DNA of 13,454 nucleotides. It comes from an uncultured bacterium (GTDB lineage Bacteria; Patescibacteriota; Minisyncoccia; Phycocordibacterales; UBA9973). Location of the stretch: positions 1 through 13,454 of the forward strand of contig CALAYS010000022.1 in the NCBI GenBank assembly GCA_937895515.1. Direction: 5' to 3'. The position numbers were made by a program, and so were the translations under genes. The notes beneath the pieces were generated by a model, which worked only from the letters and a program-made list of their open reading frames with translations, did no database searches and was not told where the DNA came from. Shown piece after piece: positions 7,110 through 13,040 of the stretch (its first letter is position 1; every line of letters begins with the position of its first letter).

Positions 7110-7136
7110 AATTACCGTAAAATTTACGTTAATTTT
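7108..7136. terminator. Bidirectional hairpin between convergent genes
   Basis: There are 14-nt arms (7108-7121 and 7123-7136) around a single central A, with one mismatch (7115 against 7129). The inner part CGTAAA-A-TTTACG is perfect. The palindrome starts inside the protease stop codon (7107-7109) and ends on the last base of the minus-strand gene's stop codon (7136-7138), so it fills the whole convergent gap. Being symmetric, it can terminate transcripts from both sides, as in mimivirus and pandoraviruses. Confidence 0.75.
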
Positions 7137-7582
7137 TACTCCGAAGATTCTGATCCACCGCCTTCGGGCAAACTTTTCGTTGGAAATTCTCTAAAAATAT
7201 TTTCATATTCCCTGTGAAGTTCCTCAAGAAGACTGACAAAGTTTTTTTCTCGTTCGTCTGGAGGAAGAATAGCGGCTTTATTAGCCTTGCCCAATATTTC
7301 TGTTGACAATGCATTATTTCTACTCCACCTCTTTGCAAGAGAAGAATAGTGATCGACAAGCTTTTGGCGTCTTTTTAATTTTTTCGCTTCCTCACCCTCA
7401 AAGGGCAAACCAGTAGCAAGTGCCTGCTCACGACGTCTTTCTGAAACTCTCAAATTATGAAGATGAGAATAAAGATCGCCGTCAGTCATATCTGCATAAG
7501 CAAATGCTTCCTCCGAGAGAAGGAAAATCTGTTCATAAGTAGGACCAAGATTCCGACCAGAAGAAGTATAGGTCATGACCAT
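7136..7582 (-). CDS. Hypothetical helical protein, 148 aa
   Basis: The function is not recognised. The protein is rich in charged residues and looks mostly alpha-helical (about residues 14-130), with no membrane segment or signal peptide. It has a basic cluster (LRVSERRRE 44-52, KKLKRRQK 67-74) and a flexible GGGSESSE end. It is the only minus-strand gene between the protease and the collagen cluster, and it is divergent from the latter. Its base composition differs from its neighbours: two hand-counted 60-nt lines within it gave 42% and 52% G+C, against 35% in a line of the collagen-1 gene. That could mean recent acquisition or constraint on a highly expressed, charged protein. The ATG at 7582 (MVMTY) is followed by another at codon 3. 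The divergent promoter lies at 7583-7694. Confidence 0.75.
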   Translation of the reverse strand: MVMTYTSSGRNLGPTYEQIFLLSEEAFAYADMTDGDLYSHLHNLRVSERRREQALATGLPFEGEEAKKLKRRQKLVDHYSSLAKRWSRNNALSTEILGKANKAAILPPDEREKNFVSLLEELHREYENIFREFPTKSLPEGGGSESSE

Positions 7583-7640
7583 TTTTATTATAGTGATATC
7601 CCAATAAGTGTTATATTTTTAACAATTTTTAAGTAAAAAA

Positions 7641-7648
7641 TCAATTTT
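7641..7648 (-). promoter_or_regulatory. AAAATTGA early-promoter-like motif upstream of the 148-aa gene
   Basis: The minus strand reads AAAATTGA here, 59 nt before the ATG of the 148-aa gene. That spacing is like the mimivirus early promoter, whose motif is the same eight bases. The divergent intergenic region is AT-rich, so chance is possible. If real, the 148-aa gene would be early, while the divergent collagen cluster lacks the motif at the same place. Confidence 0.35.
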
Positions 7649-7694
7649 ATTTTCGGGTCCCTTTCTTTTTGTAAAAAGGTTGTCCTTTATTAAA

Positions 7695-9425
7695 ATGGAA
7701 TCGATTGCTATTATCGTTATTTTAATTGTTATTTTTATCCTTCTCCATTTTATCCTTGTTTTAGCTGGATTTGATAATATACTTTATCCTAAACCACTAG
7801 GGAAAAAAGCAACTCCCAACAATGGACAAGACGCCTCTCATGGTAGAAATGGTGTTGATGGAATTTTAGGTGCAACTGCACGCAACGGCTATGATGGAAT
7901 AAATGGAAGAAAAGGGCTACCAGGTAAAAATGGACAAAAAGGTTTTACTGGTCCCACAGGAGGAAGTGGCAGCAAAGGAAACAATGGTAAACAAGGTTCG
8001 ATTGGTATATCGGGTTCTCCAGGAATGCCAAGCAATGCGGTTGTTCCTACCAACATTTTTAGGACACAACCCCTTTTCGATTCTCATTCGGTTTTAAGTC
8101 GTTTTGCCTTTGAAAATGAAACGTACGATTTTTCGTTACAAATGCATGTCACTAACACAATTCCTTTTATTCTTGGTGCTGGTGAATCTCTTTCTCAAGA
8201 ATATGGGTTTGGTCCCCCGACTAGTGATGGCTCTAATTTTTTAAAGTCAAATTCTAGCAATATTTCAGATCTCAAAGCCACATCTTTTTTTTCAAGACTC
8301 AGAATTTTAATAGGATATGGATCTGGAGACGCCAATGATCAAGACAGATCAAATGATACAATTTTTTATATATCTCCCCCAATAACGCGTCATTCCTTTT
8401 TATTTCAAGGCGACAGTTCATCATTTGATTCAAGAAATAGTGACCAAAATTATACTGTTTATAGTCCTGGTAATACCAAAGATTTTTATTTTATCAAAAC
8501 TATTCGAACTAATACTATCCAAACAAACAGCACTACTGTAATATGTTATCTTTTACAAGGTCTTGGTCGCTATCAATTGGTCGTTAATGTCTATCCTCCT
8601 CTTCCCAATGACAGACTTTTTACATGCCGTATTGTTGAAGATTTCTCAAATTCTCCTGACGATACTTTTTTTCTTCCTTCGTTGGAACTTCCTTTTAATT
8701 CTCCACCTTTACGCAGTATTTCTGAACAAAATGGAATTAAAAAAATAAAAACCATTTCCCCTCGTTTTGATATAAATTATGTTGTCGATAGAGATTTAAG
8801 TCTTTCAAATGTTCCGTGGTTACAAACAAATAAAAGGGTTTTGGATGGAATGCCCAAAGCATTATTTCCTCAAATACCTTTTGAAAACACATTTAGAGGA
8901 ACAACCGCAAAAGAAGACAATGAGATCCAATCCATAAATCAAAATTTCTCTAGTATATCCGCAATGCTCACAAGTAATAATCTTATATCTTCGCCTGATT
9001 ATATCCAACTTCAAAGAAATGACTTTATAAATCCTTTGGGAAAATCGATGGCTAACTATTTTGGTCCCTTTTCAGGAGCAGTATGTATTTTTTTTCAGGG
9101 TCTTCAAAACATTCCACTTATAAATTTCTTAAATAGTGAAAAACTGTATTTGGAGTTTTCTTGGGATACTTATGGGGGAGTATATGGAAATATATATGAT
9201 TATACTTTAATAGATTTTAGTAGCGTATATGGTAAAAGAATGTATACAGCAATTCCTCCTATAATTGGCGACACAACTCATTATGTTAAAATGGGTTATA
9301 CAACAAAAGATGGGACTCGATATTCGAAGATAGTTTTTCCAGGCAATTTTTTTCAGGACGAAAATGTAAATAATATATTAATTTCTGAATTTAACATTCC
9401 TCTTTATGGATATAAAAAGGAATAA
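7695..9425 (+). CDS. Membrane-anchored collagen-like protein 1 (576 aa)
   Basis: The start is the ATG at 7695 (MESIAIIVILIV). The frame is open five codons upstream only to a TTG, which I reject as a start. Residues 4-24 form one N-terminal membrane segment. Gly-X-Y triplets run from 44 to 112, about 23 triplets, with Gly replaced by Ala at 47 and 62; they include GLPGKNGQKG and GSKGNNGKQG. Residues 113-576 form a large, probably beta-rich C-terminal region of unknown family, with repeated short FF/Y-rich strands and NIPLYGYKKE at the end. Asn and Lys fill many Y positions; mimivirus collagens are lysyl-hydroxylated and glycosylated, which may apply here but no modifying enzyme is in the window. 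It is first of a six-gene plus-strand cluster and ends TAA directly followed by the next ATG. It is likely a virion surface fibre or envelope protein. Confidence 0.88.
   Translation: MESIAIIVILIVIFILLHFILVLAGFDNILYPKPLGKKATPNNGQDASHGRNGVDGILGATARNGYDGINGRKGLPGKNGQKGFTGPTGGSGSKGNNGKQGSIGISGSPGMPSNAVVPTNIFRTQPLFDSHSVLSRFAFENETYDFSLQMHVTNTIPFILGAGESLSQEYGFGPPTSDGSNFLKSNSSNISDLKATSFFSRLRILIGYGSGDANDQDRSNDTIFYISPPITRHSFLFQGDSSSFDSRNSDQNYTVYSPGNTKDFYFIKTIRTNTIQTNSTTVICYLLQGLGRYQLVVNVYPPLPNDRLFTCRIVEDFSNSPDDTFFLPSLELPFNSPPLRSISEQNGIKKIKTISPRFDINYVVDRDLSLSNVPWLQTNKRVLDGMPKALFPQIPFENTFRGTTAKEDNEIQSINQNFSSISAMLTSNNLISSPDYIQLQRNDFINPLGKSMANYFGPFSGAVCIFFQGLQNIPLINFLNSEKLYLEFSWDTYGGVYGNIYDYTLIDFSSVYGKRMYTAIPPIIGDTTHYVKMGYTTKDGTRYSKIVFPGNFFQDENVNNILISEFNIPLYGYKKE
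9396..9423 (+). terminator. Hairpin overlapping the collagen-1 stop
   Basis: ATTCCTCTTTAT pairs with ATAAAAAGGAAT around the loop GGAT, giving 12-nt arms with one mismatch. The right arm ends on the first base of the stop codon at 9423-9425. The hairpin thus lies within the end of the coding sequence, just before the next ATG at 9426. It may set the 3' end of the first transcript. Confidence 0.55.
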
Positions 9426-10445
9426 ATGAAAGGCTCAGACAATTCTTCATCATTTGCAACTACTATTGGGATTGGGATAATAATACTTTTTATATTAGGG
9501 TTGGGTATTTACACATATTACAAAATAAAACGTGATGTAGCACTCTATCGTGAGATAAAAAATGATGAGGAAAATGGAAAAGCTACCAGCGGTACTAATG
9601 GGGATCCTGGTGTGCCTGGACGTGATGCATTTGAAATTTACAAAGAAAAGTATGGCCCATCGACTTTAACATACGAAGAATATCTTGCTCTTTTCGTTGG
9701 TAAAGATGGAGAGGATGGAATCGATGCTGCATCAGCACTCGATGGCTCCCACGGAAGCGACGGTTCAACGGGAGATCAGGGACCTGATGGTCTCGATGGT
9801 GTAAAAGGGGAGCCTGGTATTCCTGGACAAAAAGGAATTCCAGGAGATTCTTTTTTTACCTATAATTCGTTAACAAAAGACGAAGACACAGGTGACAACT
9901 TAATCCTCCAAAAGCTCGCAAGTTATGCTGTTGTCGAAAACTTTAGTGGCGATAGCACCGCTATTATAAAATATACATTTAAAGGAAATCTTTTAACAAC
10001 CATGAATATATCATGGGTTAAAAAAGGTGGCTCCACATACCCAGATGCATATCTGTCAGTAATCTTATATCAAAATGGACAAATTATTGGGATGACAGAT
10101 CCTATCACAATGTTTCAACATGATGAAACAAACAATATTTCTTTTACAGCCACAAATAGTGATCTTGAATACAGAATGCTTATTTCTTTTTGTAGAAGCA
10201 GAGTTCAATCAACTCCAACAATGAATATATTTGAAAAGACTTTAAACAACGAAGCATATACCTTCGAACAAAAAAGTACTGTTGACACATACAGTCAAAC
10301 TTTCTATGATATAATTAGTCAAGATTCAAGTTTGGCAGGCACACCTTATGAATATTTGGAAAGAGTTTTTCTAACATCTTGTCAATCAGCACCCGATCCT
10401 TTTTCTTTAGAGAGTTTATATGAATCATTTCCTCCAGCAGATTAA
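9426..10445 (+). CDS. Membrane-anchored collagen-like protein 2 (339 aa)
   Basis: The ATG follows the previous stop with no spacer. Residues 13-32 form a membrane segment, followed by basic KIKRD. There are two Gly-X-Y blocks: 56-65 (GTNGDPGVPG) and 92-140 (GKDGEDGID ... GIPGQKGIPGD), the latter with one lapse around 101-106. Between them is a 26-residue non-collagen module (66-91) with the pattern DAFEIYKEKYG then TYEEYLALFVG. This recalls the 'SAYEIA...G...TEEEWLASLKG' unit that interrupts collagen-like stretches in phage tail fibres and bacterial surface proteins. Residues 141-339 form a probably beta-rich C-terminal head of unknown family (for example YTFKGNLLTTMNISWVKKGG). A palindrome follows the stop. 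It is probably a trimeric surface fibre with a distinct head. Confidence 0.87.
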   Translation: MKGSDNSSSFATTIGIGIIILFILGLGIYTYYKIKRDVALYREIKNDEENGKATSGTNGDPGVPGRDAFEIYKEKYGPSTLTYEEYLALFVGKDGEDGIDAASALDGSHGSDGSTGDQGPDGLDGVKGEPGIPGQKGIPGDSFFTYNSLTKDEDTGDNLILQKLASYAVVENFSGDSTAIIKYTFKGNLLTTMNISWVKKGGSTYPDAYLSVILYQNGQIIGMTDPITMFQHDETNNISFTATNSDLEYRMLISFCRSRVQSTPTMNIFEKTLNNEAYTFEQKSTVDTYSQTFYDIISQDSSLAGTPYEYLERVFLTSCQSAPDPFSLESLYESFPPAD

Positions 10446-10449
10446 TATC

Positions 10450-10467
10450 GCTTATAAAATTATAAGC
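10450..10467 (+). terminator. 8-bp palindrome after the collagen-2 stop
   Basis: GCTTATAA-AA-TTATAAGC begins 5 nt after the stop codon and ends 1 nt before the next ATG (10469). It occupies nearly the whole intergenic gap. It fits the hairpin-at-gene-end pattern, and it may also overlap the promoter of the next gene. Confidence 0.55.
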
Positions 10468-10468
10468 A

Positions 10469-11158
10469 ATGGCACAATTTTTGCTGGACGAAGATAAGTT
10501 TTCCCAATCATACATCCTAAGTCTCCTTATTTTTGCGGTTCCTATTCTTGTAATCGCCCTTCTATTTTTTGGATTTCTCTTTTTTTATCGCATTGAAGAA
10601 CTCCTAGTTATTTTATGGAAAAAAATTTCTAAAATAACTGTTGAGGTTTATACAAAAATAAAAGATTTTTTTATATATCTTTACGACAAAATCAAAAACT
10701 TTTTTATCGATGACATATATGATCCTGTCAAAGGAGTAGTAATTCGAGTAATTGATGCTGGGGAAAAAGTATATGATGATATTAAAATCGCTGCCATGAC
10801 TGTCAAAGATGAAACTGTTAAAATTTATGATGCTGTGAAGACTGAAGTAGAACATGTGATAGATTATCTCAAAAATAAATTTAATCAAGTCATCAGTGCT
10901 ACAAAAAGTCTATTTAATACATTTGTTTCAACTGTAAAAAATGTAGCTACGGAAATTTTCGACTTTTTCAAAGATATTTTTAAAGACATTAAACAAATAA
11001 TGGATGATGTCTTTGGATTTTTTAAGAAAATTTTTAACACCATTATTAATTTCTTTAAGAAAGTCATTGATTCTCTTAAAGATGCTGTCGAGTTTATGAT
11101 TCATCTACCCGTAAAAATTGTTGATGGCATTGGCCACGCGATAAAACATATATTTTAG
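10469..11158 (+). CDS. Membrane protein with amphipathic helical repeats 1 (229 aa)
   Basis: The family is unrecognised. Residues 15-40 are strongly hydrophobic, making one membrane segment near the N-terminus. From 42 to the end the protein is a continuous run of Lys/Asp and Ile/Val/Phe-rich amphipathic helix with recurring short units such as YTKIKDFFIYLYDKIKNFF (61-79), VYDDIK, IYDAVK, FFKDIFKDIKQIM and FFKKIFNTIINFFKKV. There is no proline-rich or collagen segment. Such helices resemble lipid-surface-binding repeats of apolipoprotein or perilipin type only in general character. Residues 95-106 (IDAGEKVYDDIK) match VKAGEKVYAFAK in the next gene, so the two are tandem paralogues. Their position inside the collagen cluster suggests an envelope- or internal-membrane-associated virion protein. 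Confidence 0.82.
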   Translation: MAQFLLDEDKFSQSYILSLLIFAVPILVIALLFFGFLFFYRIEELLVILWKKISKITVEVYTKIKDFFIYLYDKIKNFFIDDIYDPVKGVVIRVIDAGEKVYDDIKIAAMTVKDETVKIYDAVKTEVEHVIDYLKNKFNQVISATKSLFNTFVSTVKNVATEIFDFFKDIFKDIKQIMDDVFGFFKKIFNTIINFFKKVIDSLKDAVEFMIHLPVKIVDGIGHAIKHIF

Positions 11159-11169
11159 ATTTCTTAAAA
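11153..11169 (+). terminator. Weak hairpin across the stop of helical protein 1
   Basis: TTTTAGA can pair with TCTTAAAA through seven base pairs with one bulged T and a TT loop. It covers the stop codon TAG (11156-11158). It is weak alone and is listed because neighbouring gene ends show the same placement. Confidence 0.3.
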
Positions 11170-11171
11170 AG

Positions 11172-11753
11172 ATGAATTTCGAAACAAGTCCTCAAGGGTA
11201 TGAATTCGTTCACGTTTTTCTCGCAATTGGATGTCTTTATGTTATATTTCATTTCGTTATTCATAGCCAACTTTTAATAGCTTTTTTTTGGTCAATCTTA
11301 AAAGGCTTTCTTTATCTTCTCAAACACATCATATGGAATCCAATTGTCACAGCTTCAAAATTTGTTTGGGAGAAGATTATTAAACCAACATATGAATTTA
11401 TTAAAATGGTTATTTATAAAATTTACGACTTCTTCAGAAAAATCGTCCTTGAAATAATAAAAATTGTTAAAAAATTATTTGGTGTTACTAAGACAGTCGC
11501 TTCTGAAGTTGTAAAAGCTGGCGAAAAAGTTTATGCTTTTGCAAAAGAACTTTCTATTACCATTTATGATTTGGGAGAAGAAATTGTTAAAAAAGCTATC
11601 GAAATAGGAAAAGGTATTTATCATTTCATTCGCCAACAAATATTAGATATTTATAGCGCCATTAAGGCTGTTGTTATGGTCATTATTGATATTTTCAAGG
11701 ACGTTGGCAATTTTTTCACAAAGATTTTTGATACATTCTTAAAATTCTTCTAA
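11172..11753 (+). CDS. Membrane protein with amphipathic helical repeats 2 (193 aa)
   Basis: This is a paralogue of the preceding gene, 13 nt downstream of it. It has hydrophobic segments at about residues 12-30 and 33-50, possibly two membrane passes, or one with a membrane-embedded region. Long amphipathic helix follows with the same unit style: FIKMVIYKIYDFFRKIVLEI, KAGEKVYAFAK (115-125), SITIYDLGEEIVKKAIEIG, and a final FFTKIFDTFLKFF. That ending matches FFKKIFNTIINFF near the C-terminus of its partner. No family is recognised and no catalytic motif is visible. The ATG at 11172 is immediately preceded by TTAAAAAG. The pair could form a hetero-oligomer lying along the membrane into which the collagen fibres are anchored; this is inference. 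Confidence 0.82.
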   Translation: MNFETSPQGYEFVHVFLAIGCLYVIFHFVIHSQLLIAFFWSILKGFLYLLKHIIWNPIVTASKFVWEKIIKPTYEFIKMVIYKIYDFFRKIVLEIIKIVKKLFGVTKTVASEVVKAGEKVYAFAKELSITIYDLGEEIVKKAIEIGKGIYHFIRQQILDIYSAIKAVVMVIIDIFKDVGNFFTKIFDTFLKFF

Positions 11754-11760
11754 AAGTTTT
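11741..11760 (+). terminator. Weak hairpin across the stop of helical protein 2
   Basis: AAAATTCTT can pair with AAAAGTTTT around CT, with one wobble and one mismatch. The stop codon TAA (11751-11753) lies inside it. It matches the pattern at other gene ends but is marginal alone. Confidence 0.3.
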
Positions 11761-11772
11761 CCTATTCGAGAA

Positions 11773-13014
11773 ATGGAAATTTTAATTCCTATTGTTGCTA
11801 CTTTTTTTGCTATTATTGCTATTATTTTCCTTTGGTTTTTTGGATATCCTTTTTTACTCCGTTTTACTATCGATTCATCTATTGAAAACTCGGTTGCGGC
11901 TGGCGCTAATGGAGCCAATGGAATTGACGGAACAAACGGCCAAAATTCTCCTGATCCTCAACATGGCACAAATGGTCTGCCCGGAAAATCATCTCCTTCC
12001 GGGGCCAATGGTAATAATGGTAACAACGGCCGCACTGGGGAAAATGGAGTTGATGGAATCGATGGTGAGGATGGCGAGGATGGCGAGGATGGCGAGGATG
12101 GCGTTCCTGGATATAATGTTATTGCCATCAAGGAAAAAATGGATGGTCCATCACCTCCCGTTTATTACATTAACGGACAAAGTCTTGAAGATCAAACTAA
12201 TGCTACAAAACAAATCCAAACATTATTTTTAGCCAACGAAAAAGCTCGTGTCAACACAAGGATAGCTTCTGTTATTCCATCAACTTCAGATAAAATTGGT
12301 TTTTCTAACCATGTTGCCGGACTTACTTCCATTGGAGAAACTGATAGCTCTTCGCTAAATGGAATAACATCTACAGTATCTCTTAATACAATAAATGATT
12401 ACCATAAATTTCTAACAATAGTAAAGAATATTAGAGGACAACAGCGCACCGCACTTAACATAATAAAACAGCGAGAACAAGGGAATATAAAAATACAACA
12501 AAATTTATTAGCAACACAAAGGTTGGAAAGAACAAAAAATCTTAAAGATCACAAACTACCAGCAAATTTATTATCGATCCGACAAACTGTTCTTGATAGC
12601 GAAGATTATAGCAATTGCACTTCCCGTTTCAAGACCATAATTACTGATCTTAAAAGCAGTTATGATGTTACTTTCGATGGAAAGATAAGAAACTTATATT
12701 CGATGCTTCTTGATCAAAGACGTATTGCTGATTCATCTGATCCTTCTATTACAAAAAACGCACGACAAGATGCTTTAGCCGAAGCAAACCAAATAACAGA
12801 AGAAATGAATCATTTAAAGACACTTAAAGGAAACGTTCGTCTTGCCGAAGAGATGGCTAAAAAATCTATACATAACACATACAAGATGAATACAAACAAT
12901 TCAAAAAATTCCATATCATCGTCCAAAGATGCCATTAGTAATGCGATAAAAATATCTTCTGATGAAATAGAAAACACTATTTTGCCTTACCGTAATTTAA
13001 TTTCAACTTCGTGA
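11773..13014 (+). CDS. Membrane-anchored collagen-like protein 3 (413 aa)
   Basis: Residues 3-29 form a membrane segment (very hydrophobic, with WFFGYPFLL). Gly-X-Y triplets run from 44 to 113 with a break at 57-64. They are rich in Asn and Asp: GANGANGIDGTNG, GANGNNGNNGRTGENG, and then GED repeated four times before GVPG. The GED part is encoded by four near-identical 9-nt units. Unlike collagens 1 and 2, the C-terminal part (about 150-413) is largely helical, with Lys/Glu/Gln-rich stretches suited to coiled coils (for example IIKQREQGNIKIQQNLLATQ and LAEANQITEEMNHLKTLKG). It has one cysteine (in SNCTS). It therefore carries a different kind of head, perhaps a coiled-coil stalk. It is the fifth gene of the plus-strand cluster, 19 nt from the previous stop. 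No modifying enzyme is nearby. Confidence 0.87.
   Translation: MEILIPIVATFFAIIAIIFLWFFGYPFLLRFTIDSSIENSVAAGANGANGIDGTNGQNSPDPQHGTNGLPGKSSPSGANGNNGNNGRTGENGVDGIDGEDGEDGEDGEDGVPGYNVIAIKEKMDGPSPPVYYINGQSLEDQTNATKQIQTLFLANEKARVNTRIASVIPSTSDKIGFSNHVAGLTSIGETDSSSLNGITSTVSLNTINDYHKFLTIVKNIRGQQRTALNIIKQREQGNIKIQQNLLATQRLERTKNLKDHKLPANLLSIRQTVLDSEDYSNCTSRFKTIITDLKSSYDVTFDGKIRNLYSMLLDQRRIADSSDPSITKNARQDALAEANQITEEMNHLKTLKGNVRLAEEMAKKSIHNTYKMNTNNSKNSISSSKDAISNAIKISSDEIENTILPYRNLISTS
12064..12099 (+). repeat. Tandem 9-nt repeat (4 units) encoding Gly-Glu-Asp triplets
   Basis: GGYGAGGAT is repeated four times head to tail; the first unit has T at position 3 and the others have C. Each unit encodes Gly-Glu-Asp. 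The near-identical codons suggest recent slippage expansion rather than old selection on the protein only. It may vary in length between isolates. Confidence 0.85.
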
Positions 13015-13018
13015 TGGT

Positions 13019-13040
13019 TTAAAAAAGATATCGTTTTTAA
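13019..13040 (+). terminator. Hairpin between collagen 3 and collagen 4
   Basis: TTAAAAA-A-GATATC-G-TTTTTAA is symmetric about GATATC, with 11-nt arms and a single A/G mismatch. It begins 5 nt after the collagen-3 stop and its last base is the A of the next ATG (13040). Confidence 0.55.

Noticed and set aside
7680..7694. TTG at 7680 as the start of collagen-like protein 1
   Set aside because: An ATG lies five codons downstream and directly precedes the membrane segment; TTG starts are not expected in a eukaryotic virus.
7903..8097. 64-codon plus-strand ORF inside collagen-like protein 1
   Set aside because: It is a frame shadow of the Gly-X-Y region.
11792..12232. 146-codon plus-strand ORF inside collagen-like protein 3
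   Set aside because: Its Met-Ala-Arg repeats are the out-of-frame reading of the GED tandem units; the collagen frame has the membrane segment and clear triplets.
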